DNA of 64,000 bases. It comes from Lucifuga dentata. Taxonomy: Eukaryota; Chordata; Actinopteri; Ophidiiformes; Bythitidae. Both the position numbers and the translations under genes were made by a program. Below, piece after piece: positions 24,073 through 52,920 of this stretch; the stretch's first letter is position 1; every line of letters begins with the position of its first letter. The stretch covers positions 34,279 to 98,278 of the forward strand of contig VXCM01003583.1 of assembly GCA_014773175.1 (NCBI GenBank), written 5' to 3'. Under the pieces are notes generated by a model. The model searched no databases. It was not told where the DNA came from and saw only the letters and a program-made list of their open reading frames with translations.

Positions 24073-25856
24073 ATTTGTTCGTTCGTTACTCTGGCTCAGG
24101 CTTTGTTTGCTTTGCACCACATGAAGAACACACTGCATGATTATTGTTATTTCAGCAAAGTTCCGGGTGACAGATGCACTTCGATGTTTTTTAAAGAGTT
24201 TATTTCTGTCAGTCTGCCATATGAAAGAAGTGCATCATCTCCCTCAGCCTCAGGCTCCCACTGACTGCCCAGACAGACCCACTCCCACTGGTCACATGCA
24301 GGGAAGGGTGTCATCCCCAGGCCAAAGGCTACAATCAGAAAGCACATGACTATTCTAGCGACTCACTAGCACACAAATGCACATTCAGACACACAAGGAC
24401 ATACACACACACACCAGTGCAAAAACAGAGAAATTACTCCAGAAAAACAGATCAGTGTAAAAACAACCACAGGTATTTTAAAAACAAAAATATGAGCAGT
24501 TACTCTGAGTAAACATGATGAATCCAGGTCGACTCTCTACCCCCCCCCTCAACTCTGACTGACAACTCCTGAAACTCCTGAGTCTGTCCATTTCTTTTCA
24601 GGATGCCTGCTTGCCCTCCAGCTGAGGGTGGGGGTGGGGAGTGGGGTAGGGGGGATGGGGCGTTGAAAATGCCATGTGTCTCACGATGGCTGACTAACTG
24701 TTGCTTTGAAAAAGTTTGGAAGCAAAGGTCACACGATGTCACGGTGTCTTATTTGAACCATAACTGGCAGGGAGTCTGTAAGAAGTTGCAGATAAAACAT
24801 ATGCGGAACATCTTTATGCTATACAGAAAAGTTTGGCGAAACACATTATAAAACCCCTTATCAGCGTATTCCCGACTGGGTCCTGCTGCTTTGAATAGAG
24901 GAAATACTGTAACCTGAAGCAGTCTGGGCACATAAATGTTTAAATATACACTATGTGGACAGAGTGGTGTTGGGAACGGTGGAATTGAATAGCAGGGTGT
25001 CCTGTTCCACTGATAGTCACCACTGGTCCAAGACCAAGTGGCGCTTGTCACACTTGGACTATCAAAGACTTCCTTTTTATTAAGTCATCTATGATTGACA
25101 TTGTTTTGAAATTAGTGTGGTTATTTATGCATGTTTAACTGTCTCCAGGTTAAGCATCATTGTTGCCCGTATGCTTGTGTGGCTGCTGTAAAGCTGTTTA
25201 TTGTATGATTTAGAAAATATCTGAAAATCAAATCTGAAAATCAATTTTTTTTTTTTCAAAAATCCTGAATAGTTTCTGTTCAGGATTAACTTGATATTCA
25301 TCTAAAAATAGCAAAAGATTCAGCTGAAAGATCTGCAAAATAAGATGAATGTGTTGTCATTCTTTAATATTTTTGTAATTAAAAACAAATGGTCCTATTC
25401 TCCACAGGTTTACTGATACTTGCCCTTATATGGAAATGAGGCTAACATAGTCTGGCTATATTTTGCAGCAGCTTAATATCTGATGAAGCTGTTTCAGGTC
25501 ACTTACTGACAAAGACCAAATGGTAATAATCATCAGCAAACTTTAATAAGAGATGATATTTTTAATTTATTACTGAAGAAAGACCCATGTAAGTCATGGT
25601 ACCATGGCCTATTAAATGTATTTACATTGATTAGCTTTTCTCATGTACATGTACAGTAAAATCTGACTAAACAAAAGAGGACTTGGAAACATGGATGATT
25701 AAAAGATAAAAGGAACGTGCATTTGAGTACAGACTGTTCTAGCCTCGAGTGTCTCATATGATACTGGAAACAAATTGTCCTCAGTCGTGAGTTAGCATGT
25801 TTTACTGGCTTGCTGCAAGTAGACAACAACAGCAGGCTATGTGGCTTAGAGCTATA
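19546..25856. other. KIT-PDGFRA intergenic DNA without recognised genes
   Basis: About 6.3 kb of AT-rich DNA. It holds an A-rich block (20040-20095), an assembly-type direct repeat around the N at 23019, a T-run with an N at 23434 and a (TATC)n tract at 24008-24072. A short GC-rich patch with G-runs occurs at 24620-24665. No ORF shows a protein family signature. Confidence 0.6.
24008..24072. repeat. (TATC)n tetranucleotide microsatellite
   Basis: About 16 perfect units; likely length-polymorphic. Confidence 0.95.
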
Positions 25857-26434
25857 ACTTAAAGGACATATCGGCAAGTTTGCATGTTTAAACCCAATAT
25901 ATACAACAATATGTACAACCAATATGTACAACTCATATACATGTTATATTACTGACAAGTAATTTCCAAAACCTTAAACTGTATTTTAGTTTTCCTGTTA
26001 TTTTTCCAAATCCCTTAATCTATCAAAATCAAATGTTCAGGTGACACACCCACCTTAAAATTCAATGTTTTGCCTGATAACACTTATGCACGATTTTAAT
26101 TTTTCTGTAAAAGCCATCTTCTCCTGAGACTATATTTCCTGGCAGAGAAATACATCCATGTCGGATAGGTCAACTAAAGTTACTTCAGCAATAAAGCTTA
26201 ATAATGTTGTTCGTTGTGATGGATTACTTAACTCAAGCATGTTTCAAATCCCTACAATAATGAACTGAAGCCAATGGCAGTCTGATAGGTAGGAAAAACA
26301 ATTCTAAAATTTACTGCTCCAGTAGTATATTTTAGGGAAACATTGTGAGCAATGTAACATGTAAGGGCATCATACTGTATATATATTTGACTCAAACATT
26401 TAACAACTATTGCCAGCATGATCCTTTAATGGAG
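25857..26434 (+). mobile_element. MITE-like palindromic repeat, copy 4 (KIT-PDGFRA intergenic)
   Basis: A full-length family member: left end TTAAAGGACATATCGGCAAG, inner blocks TTAATCTATCAAAATCAAAT and CACCTTAAAATTCAATG, right end ATGATCCTTTAA. Same orientation as the copy at 2295. Confidence 0.7.
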
Positions 26435-29400
26435 ATCAATGGATTTTTGATCTGTGCAGAGATCTGGATGTATGTGTGTGTGTGTGTGCACATATCTCAT
26501 CAGTAGTTTAGTGTATGTAAACTTGCTTGCGGTGACTGATGTTTTTCCTGTGCTAGTGTCACAAATCAATAAATCAATGGCAGTATCCCTTCCAAAGATT
26601 ATTTAATCTAGATATGATGCCCTCCCNCCCCCCCCCCCCAAAACAAAAGCACAAACCCCCACAGAGGAGAGCTTGAAATGAGATACCTAGTGAGATACCT
26701 TGTGAGGACACCCTGAGACCATGAGACAAATCTGTTATAGAGCAGAGCTGTCCAAACATTGGCTACCTCTAGACCCGCTCTCCCACAGGAGTGGAGCACG
26801 GAGACCACAATGATAGCCACACGGCGTCGANCCTCTAGACCCGCTCTCCCACAGGAGTGGAGCACGGAGACCACAATGATAGCCACACGGCGTCGAGTTT
26901 CACGAAGGAGACTGATGTTACATATCAAACAAACCAGAGAGATTTCTAATCTAATTGTCTCACACTCACTCGTGCAGCCAGATATATCAAAATCAGATTG
27001 CCTCTCACTCTCGCAAAGTAAAACAAGATACAATCAAATTTCTCCCAATCTCTTTTATGAGCGATGATCTGGTAAGGTCACGGTGAGTCTTTCCATATTG
27101 TTAAAAGAGATCTTTATTTGTCATTTTAAATCAAATCTAGTGCCAGTTGGGTTCTCAAAACATTTTGTCGACGCATCACATGACTTCAAGTCCATCGTTT
27201 GCAAAATTCAAGGTTTGATTGATAAGAGAAGATCCAGCTCAGAGACAATGCACTTATACAGTATATTTTTTTTAACACAATCCAAATTGCCACATTTCTG
27301 CCAATGATCTTTGAGTGATTTTATCTCAGTTTTATAGAAGTCCTTTTGTTGGCTCTATTTGCTATGATGTCAAATTCCGAGGCAAAACAGGTTCCAGCTA
27401 AAGCCCTTTTCTTGTTTGGGAAGAGGGGAAAATCTGAGGGAGGCAAATGAGGTGACTAAGGTAATTCAGAGCTAAGTTAAATCTTGGATATTTGCTAAGT
27501 AGTATGAACACATTCTCCTAGTTTGCATGTTTTGTGCAAATCACAGAGCCCTGGCTTCCTCTGGAACTTCCATCCATTCTACTGTATATGTACAGTGTTG
27601 GAAGGACTAGAGTTTATCCTATGGTTCCCTTTGGTGAGGAGCAGAATACCTTGGACATCCTCGCCCATCCCTCGAGGATCTAACATGTAGAGACAGACTC
27701 TCATTCACATCACACGTACAGGTAATTTAGAGTTTCCACTTCACCTAACCTGTGGGAGGAAACCCATGAAGACACAAGGACAACATGAAAACTCCAGGCC
27801 AAGTATAAATCAACCCTTGTATGTGCTTCAAAGATAAATTTGTTCTTGTGTAAAGGAATTATGTTTACAAATTCAACCCGGAACCTCACTCACATGATAT
27901 ATCATATTCCCAGTGGCTGTTTGAATGTACCTCATTTGACACAATATGACGGCAACCATAACACTGCAGGGCACAAACTGTCCTGTATCTCAGCTCATCT
28001 ACTTGAGAAATGAAGCAAACTCCTTGAAACTTTATCATCCGCGCACTAAATCACATCATAAATAAACAGGTGTTGACACAGTCAATAATGTGTGTTGTTA
28101 TCTCATTATCTCACCCCTAGAAAACTGTTGTCTTTTGACATCAGAGAATTTCTGACATTTGGAATTAATTTGCTAAGTATCAACTGCAATTCTGTGTGCG
28201 TTTGTGGAGTGGATGTTATACAAAAAGTATCTCCAGTTTCAACTTTTAATTTCCTGTTCTGAAGGGGTTCATAACTCAGTCAATATTCATGAATAGAAAG
28301 TTCCAGCCAGACTTAGAGTTACTTTATTGCGGCATCCGTTCTTGCCGTCTGCAGCACTTTACATGCTTGTCTCATGTTGAAGTTCACTGAATGGCACATT
28401 TGTTATTATTATTTGTATTTGTTTGCCCTGCACACCAAAGGAAACTTTATGTTTTTTGGTGAAGAAATCTTTCTATGGAACAGCTTCTGACACTTTTCTC
28501 TCATATTTTAAGTAATAGGCCTGGTTGGTGCCAGAGTTCAGCTTGGCTTTGACAGCCTCTCTCAATTATTTCACTCAATCGCTGATATGAGAATTCCTTT
28601 CATTTTTAGTCCAGGTGTGGACAGGTTACTGCTTTAGCAGTTTGCATAGTTTCTACTGTAAGAAAAAAAAAAAAANAAAAAAAAAAAAAGAAAGAAAAAC
28701 AAAATATAAACCCTCAACTGCTGCTCCTTAGCAGGGCAGATAGTTTTTCCAGTACCCTCAAGCTCTAACAATACTGACGAGTGCTGCTTGGCCAAATTAC
28801 ACATCCAGTAGCAGCTCTATAGAGCTTGAAGTTGCAGTTTGCAGTTTGAAGCCAGATATTGAACTCAGTGTGTAATAACACAAGTCTGCCTTAAGGGTTT
28901 AACAGTTTGAGCAAACAGAACAAAAAAGCAAACCTGTAAAATAAGACTGACATAGCTATGACAAATAAAAGGAACGCTGTTGTTGAAGTTGTAGGACCGT
29001 GCAGATGATGATGCAATTATGAGATAAAAAGATAGAAAGGAGAGACTAATAACTATGCTGCACACAAGCCACTGGTTTTTCCTGGACATAGTTAATGTAA
29101 GATTTGTGCACAGCAAAAGTAATGTCACAAAACTTCATTTCTTAGATGGAATAAAACTCAATTTTATAAGAATATCGCCTCCAGAAAAGTACTGTATTAT
29201 TTGACTGCAGCAATGATGACATGGCGTCTTCATCAAGACACACACCCATAGGACACTATAGTTTTAAGGCTAGTTGGCTGGATTCTAAAAACTGCATCCA
29301 TGTGCAGGACACAGCCAAAACCCTGTCATTCGATGCATCATTTCTCTCAGACCCATCTCCAACCCTAAAGGCATTAAGTATTACTTAAATACTACCACCC

Positions 29401-29988
29401 TCTAGTGGAGACAAATGGTAAAAACCGGTAACTTGCAGAAATACTGTGAAACCTTTTAGGGATTTTCAGATGGTTAAAGATTGTCATCATATAAACACAA
29501 ATCAGCTTTATGAACAACGACAACACTGCCAGAAGAAAACTTGCTTGTATTACTTGTTTTAATGAGTCATGATTTATGGCGTCTGTTGGCAGTTGGTAAC
29601 CTCACATTGGCAGTATCGCCCTCTAGTGGCAGTTTATTAGATTGTATTTGTAATTTATGAAATTCATGAAATCATGGAATTCTGTAAGTAATCCGTATGT
29701 TTCCGTATACGTGTGTTTTATAATGTGGTGCTGGATACTTATGGCATTGTTTTTGTTTTTTGTTTGTTTGTTTGTTTTTTTAGCACTTTATGAACATACA
29801 GTATGCAGTATGTGATGTTGCCATATACATAAGTGCCATACAGGTACGCTTTGTATTCTCATTCATACCCACAAATACTACTTTGTTCGTGGACACAGAT
29901 GAACATTAACCTAAAAATAAATTATTGATGTTATAATTTATAATGATAAAGCATCAGCATTTATTTTATTGTTTCTCTTGGGTTGTCT
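26435..29988. other. KIT-PDGFRA intergenic DNA with repeat fragments
   Basis: Holds a C-run with an N at 26627, an exact direct repeat around the N at 26831, an A-run with an N at 28676 and a short fragment at about 27690-27810. That fragment resembles a widespread fish repeat (ACCTAACCTGTGGGAGGAAA, then a block ending in AACATGAAAACTCCAGGCC). No gene is seen. Confidence 0.5.
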
Positions 29989-29989
29989 T

Positions 29990-30664
29990 CTTCTTCTTTT
30001 CCTTTTGGCTTTCCCTTCAGGGGTCACCACAGCGAATCATCTGCCTCCATCTAACCCTATCCTCTGCCTCCTCTTCTCTCACACCAACTAACTTCATGTC
30101 CTCTTTCACTACATCCATAAATCTCCTCTTTGGTCTTCCTCTAGGCCTCCTGCCTGGCAGTTCCAACCTCAGCATCCTTCTACCGATATGTTCACTATCC
30201 CTCCTCTGTACATGTCCAAACCATCTCAGTCTGGCCTCTCTGACTTTATCTCCAAAACATCTAACATGCGCTGTCCCTCTGATGTACTCGTTCCTGATCC
30301 TATCCATCCTCGTCACTCCCAAAGAGAACCTCAGCATTTTAGTCTCTGCTACCTCTAGCTCTGCCTCCTGTCTTTTCCTCAGTGCCACTGTCTCTAAGCC
30401 ATACAACATCGCTGGTCTCACCACCGTTTTGTACACCTTTCCTTTCATTCTTGCCGAGACTCTTTTGTCACACATCACACCTGACACTTTTCTCCACCCA
30501 TTCCAACCTGCTTGCACACGTTTCTTCACCTCTTTTCCACACTCTCCATTGCTCTGGACTGTGGACCCTAAGTACTTAAAATCCTCCACCTTCTTTATCT
30601 CTATTCCCTGTAACCTCACCATTCCACTTGAGTCCCTCTCATTCACAGCCATGTTCAGTAACAT
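29990..30664 (-). mobile_element. RTE-like LINE, C-terminal part of the polyprotein (215 codons open)
   Basis: The minus strand carries an open frame from 30664 to 30017 with EDFKYLGSTV, VVRPAMLYGLETVAL, RIRNEYIRGT and LRWFGHVQRR. This is the end of a LINE reverse transcriptase of the type common in fish. The element ends after RCGDP with a short GAA-rich tail near 29990-30000, which is typical of the RTE group; clade assignment is tentative. The frame is still open over 648 nt, suggesting a fairly young 5'-truncated insertion. It lies 1.9 kb beyond the PDGFRA stop codon. Confidence 0.75.
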
Positions 30665-30689
30665 ACAACCAACAGGTTGTTACTGAAAT

Positions 30690-32544
30690 ACATGGGCAGT
30701 CCAGTGGTTTACATTATAAATCATTTATTGAAATATAAATCATCTGAATGTACATGATGCATAATGAAACGTAAGTATTACATCATATTGCGTGTGATTA
30801 CCTATAATTACAGATACTGTACCGTCAACAATACATAGTTCCTCTAAACCAAAGTAAGACCTTCTTCTTCAGCTCAACCTGGAAAACTCTTCTGCAACAT
30901 CCAAAAAAGGGGGAAAGAGGAAAAAGTGCAGCATTTCTAAGATGATTGCAGATTATATCACAGTCAAAATACAGAGTCATAGGCAGTGGCACAGCTAGTG
31001 CAGTAGCTAGGAGATATGGAGGATTCCAAATAGTGTATACTACATTACGGATGTATGAGACCAGATTATCATGAGTCTCTAGTCCATCTAGGGTCTTAGT
31101 ATAGTTATAACCTTCTGCTAAACTCCAGGTCATCAGATAAGGAGGCAGAAGGACGTAAACTGCTATTAAAGCACAGATAATAGATAAAATTTACATCACC
31201 GGTTAGAGAGAACAAAACACAGTGTCCTCTGATTTGGTCACACACTTTTTTTGAACACCATGCTGCCATGTTGATCAACATTCATGTCTTTTAGACACAT
31301 AAACATTATCAATAAAACTATACAATCCAGTCAAATGATGCTTCATAATGAACTGGCTTCCATGTTAATCCCTTTTTTCCCAGTAGCTAAATCTGTTAAT
31401 GCTATGAATGGCACATTGCAAAGCAGAGTATATTTTCTTATGTGATGTGATAATCCACAAATAATGTCAGATTACATATTATTATTGTACTGACCACAAT
31501 GATGATGAGAGTTTTTGTGTTATTTCTATTGAAGGAAACGTGTCTTGTCATTATACCTACAATGAGTGGATGAGGGAGAAGAAGCTTAAAATATGCTAAA
31601 AATAAAATACTTGAACTTTATCTCAATAGTTCTCTCTTCTTATAAAACCACTCTGGAGCTATTTACATTACAATCACACTTCCTTTAACAAAGGCCATAC
31701 AAATGATATGACTGAGGTCTTTTAGGGACAAAACTGGAGCACACGTGTTGTATTCTGGGCAAAGGTGAAACACTGCAAAGATGCATGCAACATAAAAGCT
31801 ATAATCGCATAACTACTTTCCATTCAAACAACCGCTACTCAATATTCACAAGAAATACGCTTACATAATGCTGAAGTACAAAAATAAATTTGAACTGCTG
31901 TACTTATTTAGCCATTGGAAACATAATGTGGTCACATACAAAAAAATGCACATAGTCCAGATTTTGTGCTTGTATTGCTACTGATTGTGCCAGCATCAGG
32001 TGCTTAGTGTGAAGTGACCAGTCACCTACCATTGTCTTTGCTAGTACTGGACTTTAAATAGTGCATCTGTAGTGGTTAAAATGGCTGAGTGATATCCTGT
32101 GGTGTTCATTTAAAGCTATTGACCAACACTTCTTGCTTATATTGCTGTTCAAAGAATGCCCTACAAAAAATAAAGCTCTGCAAATTACAACAACAGCCTT
32201 TTCTCATTTTGTGTTTTCAGTCACATCCAACACTTAATAGGTCCAACTGACAGGCTCAGTGACCGTGATGCTTTGAGTCTTTGATGTCTTGTTTTCATCA
32301 ATGCTCAATTGCTCCTCCAGCCCAACAGGGGGAAGTGTCCACAGAGAAGGAAGAGTTGTACCATACTGTCACCACAGACTCATCCAGACAGGGAAGTGGT
32401 TTTCTGTCCTCAGAAAGGGCTGTGAAGGAGGAGGAATGGAGGGTAGACAGCAGGGTCTTTGGTTGATTTGCAGATCTTTCTCTAGTTCCCTGTGTTCTTA
32501 CACCTCCTTCCATGTCTTTGTGAGCTTCACAGGCCAGGGAGCTG
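30690..32544 (-). other. PDGFRA 3' UTR and downstream flank
   Basis: About 1.85 kb between the PDGFRA stop and the LINE. The sequence is AT-rich and free of obvious repeats, which fits a long 3' UTR (mammalian PDGFRA has one). One AATAAA on the minus strand lies at about 30724-30729, near the far end. Its use as the polyadenylation signal is a guess. Confidence 0.4.
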
Positions 32545-47454
<14,910 letters not shown>

Positions 47455-47472
47455 GACTATGGATGATCTGAT

Positions 47473-49899
47473 CTAGAGATAAAACAAGGAGTAAATCAGC
47501 CAAGATTGCATACTGAACACTTTTACATAATTCCACTGGATAACATTACTTTTCATCAATAAATCGATGTTTCATTGTCTTCATTGTCCAGTCTACAGCC
47601 TGTGCAGTTACACCAACTCTCATTGTCATGTATATTGTATAACACTAACGCACTCACTTTAATTGAGGTCTACCGCATCAATAATAATGATAAAATGTGA
47701 GTCATATTGTTGACTCGATTCCCAAAGATTCATCTGATGAGTCCATAGGTTGATGGAAAAAGGTGTGATCAGGTTTGTTGCTTTCACCCAGGTGCGCACC
47801 GAGTCAACACGGGCGCCGCCGGTAGAGGGCGACATAGTCCATCTTTTGAGCGCATGAAGCCCGCATGGCTCTCCAACTTGGCTCACCAGTTTTTCTAAAG
47901 TTTTTGTTCTTTATGCAAGGGCAAAAGTGGTCCACTTTTAGGCTTTTACCGGCTTTTACCGTCAACGATATTTTATTTAATTAAAAGTGCATGACATTTT
48001 GATCTCTTTAGTTGTTGTTGTTTAATATGTCGGCCAACCAATTTTTGACGAGATGAGATTTTTAAGAAATACTCTCTAAACCCATCACACAGATCCTAAT
48101 TTTGGTTTTCAACGGATAATCCCTGGTTCTCTGTATATTATCTCTCTGTCTGTCTGTCTCTCTGTCTCTCTGATGTTGGCTCCTGGTTTTCATCACGGGG
48201 CCACACAAACTCAAACAAGCATTTTCAAACGCACAATCTGATGTCAACATGAATATAAGTTTAAGTTATGGTTTTATATTCGACCTATAATTCTGACTTG
48301 GGTTTCTCTGTTTCGCACATTCGCGGGGTCACAGTGAATATTTTGAATCTTCAGTCGACAGTCCACAGACAATAACCTACTGTTAAAACTCTGTTGGCCC
48401 TCGCAAAGCTTCCTGTGGCTGTGCGCTCTGGCTCATCCGGGACGGGCTAATTATCCACAGCCAACCTGGGTTTCGTGAAACTCTATAATTAGTGGGCCCA
48501 CTCCACACGCCAGTCAGTAAGGGAAATATTTGCGTGGGAACCCGTCTGAAAAAAATGCCTAATCATTTTTGACATGTTTGTGGATTTTCGTTTTGATCAT
48601 GGTATTCCAGACTCAGACAGGACTAACAGGCGGGTTGCGCGTCCTGCGCTCCTTTTAGTTCCCCAGCAAATGTAGCAGATACCAAACGTATCTCTCTGCT
48701 GGATTTGATACATTTGGACAACAGCTGATGATGGCTTGTCTTGACTTACTCCACTCCACGGACTGTTAAATGCTTCAGTTTAATCCCACGTTAACAATTG
48801 ATTTCCATGGGAGTGATCGCGAAGAGATGGTCTGGCAATCATGCATTAGGCCCACCAAAAGAGATATTCAAAAATATGCAAATATATTTGAAAATGATGG
48901 TAATGTCGAGCCTGATTATGTGAAATATTTCATAAACTTTTTTGAAAGTTTGGGAGTATTCCTATGCAAAATTCCTTAACAGCAGGGAAGATGGTTAAAG
49001 AAGAATGCGTCCTGGCTCCAAAACTTCCAGAGTCTTTTCATTCAGCTGCAGCTCTGGAGTCTCAGATCATTTCAATGCTTCAAGCGCTGATTTCCCATTT
49101 TAATTCCTCACATTCCTCACGAGCAGACCAGAAAACAGTGTGATATACAATTTCCAAATGTGTTTCCCATTAAGTGCCAAGCAGCATCCCACAATGGAGC
49201 CTCAGTCTTCGGGGTGACACCTCCAGCTGTGAGGGCCGAAATCGAACGCTTTTATCCAGCCGAATCAGCGACATCTCCCTGCTCGACGTCCGCGGGTGAG
49301 ACCATATGGTGTACAGGAGACACAACTCTTATCGAAAATATATGCATTGCCTAATACACAAACTGCATACCAGTTGCAGGGCACCAGAATATCCCCATAC
49401 TACATAAAACGTTGCAAAAACTTTTCCAGAACTGGAGAGATTCGCATAAAAGAAAAGAAAAAAGAATAGAAGCCGACGATAATGTAATAATTGGATAAAC
49501 TATTTGCCTGCTTAAGACCTACAGAATATTTGTCATTTTTGCCTATATGCCTAAATCAACAAAAGCACCTAAAACTTTTTAAAGCATAACAGGAGAGTAA
49601 GTTGTTTCTATTAATCTGGATTCCGATTATCTCTCAATTACCTTTAGTAATCTCCCTCTTTATATTCCTCTCGATTAAATAGATCCACAGTGAACTGGGC
49701 AGCAGAATAAGCGCTCCAAAAGGCGCAGCGAGGCTCCTTTGCAGCGGCAATAATCCTCAGAGATCCTCTGCTGTGAGAGCATATGTGCGACCCTCTGTCC
49801 GCGTCCACGACCGCCCTCACAAATGCGCCTGAGTTACAGCGACCTGTAACTGATTCAGTGTTACAGTCCACCCCTCCACCCCCCACCCCTCCTTCCCAG

Positions 49900-49956
<57 letters not shown>
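47473..49956. other. PDGFRA upstream region; possible non-coding exon 1 and promoter
   Basis: The coding exon 1 acceptor at 47473-47474 needs an upstream donor. CpG-bearing patches occur at 47790-47840 and 48380-48520; the latter has GGCTAATTATCCACAGCC and ATAATTAGTGGGCCCA and looks like conserved control DNA. I cannot place the transcription start. A short A-run and the gap follow at the far end. Confidence 0.4.
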
Positions 49957-50168
49957 NNNNNNNNNNNNNNNNNNNNNNNNNNNNNNNNNNNNNNNNNNNN
50001 NNNNNNNNNNNNNNNNNNNNNNNNNNNNNNNNNNNNNNNNNNNNNNNNNNNNNNNNNNNNNNNNNNNNNNNNNNNNNNNNNNNNNNNNNNNNNNNNNNNN
50101 NNNNNNNNNNNNNNNNNNNNNNNNNNNNNNNNNNNNNNNNNNNNNNNNNNNNNNNNNNNNNNNNNNNN
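49957..50168. other. Assembly gap of 212 Ns
   Basis: The gap is bordered by a run of about 57 A on the left and 15 G on the right; both homopolymers are likely read-end artefacts. True gap size is unknown. Confidence 0.98.
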
Positions 50169-50614
50169 GGGGGGGGGGGGGGGTATTTGGACATGACTAC
50201 TTGCTGCGTGTACTTTTTGAAAAAAAAAGTAACAAATTAGAACTGTAATGTATTTCAGGCGAAACTTTAACTTCTGTACACAACTGATGTAGCGTGTGCT
50301 GTGCTTCATTCTCACAGAGAGAGATGCTACAGCAGAAACACAACACACACACACACACATACAGTTGTCTCTGTTTGTGACAGTATAACTGAAAGTGTTT
50401 GACCTCAGTCAGCGACTTCATCAAATCGTAACATTTGAATTTATCATTTATCTCTTCGTAATGCATGAAAACTTGGTGAATCGAGTTCTTGCACCAAATT
50501 GTGACGTAGTGACGCGCTAAACTCATGGAGGGCGCTCCAACACCACCATATCACAGCAGTGGATGTGTACAACTCTCTCTCTCTCTCTCTCTCTCTCTCA
50601 GCTGTACAATCCAA

Positions 50615-50617
<3 letters not shown>

Positions 50618-50677
<60 letters not shown>

Positions 50678-50678
50678 G
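50618..50678. repeat. (TATC)n microsatellite
   Basis: About 15 perfect TATC units directly after a (CT)n tract. Confidence 0.95.
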
Positions 50679-52230
50679 TGCACCCATGCATTCTATTAAA
50701 ATAGAAAAACTTACACAATCAGGGTAATTCTCCTTTCTTGTAACAAGACAAATGGGATTCCTGTTTACTGGGACACATGCATTCAGCTGTTTACTGACTC
50801 CTGAAGCCCGGTCATTATGTTATCCCATGCAGCCCCCTTTGCCCGGGGTCTTCCTGACGGGCAAGAATAGAATAATGGGCCCTATGAATCACCTATCTCT
50901 GGGCACACAGAAGAGGGACTTCGGACCAGTGTGTCTGGAGCAGAGCCTCGGGGTTGATGCCCCCCTCCTGNCCCCCCCCCCCCAGCTCCAGCCGCTTGGC
51001 GCAATTACTTCCACATGTTGCAGAAAAGAACAGTGTCCTTGTTCTCCAAACAAAGGATCTCAACTTTAGAAAGCCGAGCTCACCTCAAACTAGGCTCGGA
51101 TTTTTTAGGGATTCTCCTCTAATCGTCTTCACCTAAAATAAATTCAACAGGCTCGCACGAAAGATTATCCCGGCGACATGCTTTACGGTATAAAACAGAG
51201 AGTTTGTACTGTATCATTTGAACTAATCACTAAAGAAATGGCAAAAATGGTGCTCTTTATGATTAAAAACAACATGTTTTTAAAATATCAGAGATACTTT
51301 TCACAGCCATTTCAGCTGTGCACTCCCCAAACAGATTTGTCAACTCAAATTAGTTAAATGACCTTTTGCTGAAGTGAAAAGTTCTTGTGCACATGACACG
51401 TTAGAGCACTTTTATGATGTTGCATCAAAAAAAAAAAAAAAAAAAAAAAATCATAGTGCTCCAATAAAATGAGCAGATGATGGCTGGGCACTGAACTTGG
51501 AGATGATGATTTTCAGCAGCTTTTTCCTAATTCCACATTCAGGATGCACCGCGTTTTAAACAGAGATGCTCATCCTTCCCTGCATGCATCAATGCCTGTC
51601 CTGTTAGTTACCAATCTACCCCGTTCCTGTCTGCCTCCAACTGTCCACTAGAGGGCTTTGGAAAATAACAAAATGTCTTATAAATAGCATATACTGTAGG
51701 CTAAATCAGTTTTTACTAGTAGAAATGAGGAATTGCAATTATGGCATAAAAAGCAATTTATATGCTGTGCTGCTTAAATGTATTACATATTAAATGAAAT
51801 CATCTGTGGACTTTAGCATTTCACATGCAAGCTATTCCTGGCTAATTCACTTTGTTATTAGTTTTTAAAGTTTGTTTTAAACTAAGATATAATACAATGG
51901 GGAAAATGTATTAATTTATTATGTAACTAACCGACTTCTACACATATCATTACACATCATATACTGGCCTAAACACACCTCGACATCCACCACAGTATAT
52001 TCTTTAGTCATGTATAGTCATGCAGAACAGCCCTCAGACTATTTGGCAGAAAGAACCTGATAAAGTGATTAGATAAGTGAAGATGACTCCCAAAAGTTCA
52101 CGGTGGCCTTTGGGCGGCGGTCCTCGTGGGAGCTGTCCAGTGCTGAAGTGTGACTCTTAATCAGCCTTGGCAGCGTTTCTATCTCTCTGTCCGTCCGTCC
52201 GTCCGTCCGTCCGCCCGCCAACCCACCCAC

Positions 52231-52269
<39 letters not shown>

Positions 52270-52868
52270 GGTTTGCGTTCCATTTAATCATCCCAAATAG
52301 AGCTTAAAGGATATCACATGAGTTTCTATGCACTATATTTTTGGATCTTGAATGAATAGGTAGACATAATAGATATACCTAAAAAAAAAAAAAAAAAAAA
52401 AAANAAAAAAGTAAACTTTTATTTAAAATGGCATGCATGGGTCTACATACCTCTTAAACAGTCTGAACTACCTCACATCTACACGTCGAAAATGGAATCT
52501 TAGAAGAATAGCTACAGTAATACTACTAGAACACAATATGCGAAACATCCTTTTCTCCAAAATGCATTTATCAGTTTGACACCACTAAACTACTGCAGTT
52601 CTGTGCAAAATAAACTTTTAAGTGAGCAACACCCAGTTTTCTGAAACAAGCATTAATATTTCCATATAACCACAGTAAATGAAGAGAAATGGAAGTCGTT
52701 TTATTAGATGAATATTTTTTGGCTCACTTTCTCATTTTCAATATAAAATAACTATCTGTTTTAATTTTAGTACTCCTGCCTGTGGCTGAATGTAGTTGAC
52801 CTGTTTAAACAAATGTAGATTTACCCACTTGAATTTTAGATGTGACGGGTCACTATTATGATTAATCA

Positions 52869-52869
52869 C

Positions 52870-52918
<49 letters not shown>
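52869..52918. repeat. (CA)n microsatellite
   Basis: About 25 CA units, perfect. Confidence 0.95.

Positions 52919-52920
<2 letters not shown>

Noticed and set aside
24500..24742. Minus-strand frame with CDLCFQTFSKQQLVSHRETH resembling a C2H2 zinc finger
   Set aside because: One residue short between the second Cys and first His, only one finger, a stop just upstream and no continuation; chance or a very decayed fragment.
49644..50360. 238-codon ORF on the minus strand
   Set aside because: Runs through the 212-N gap and the flanking homopolymer.
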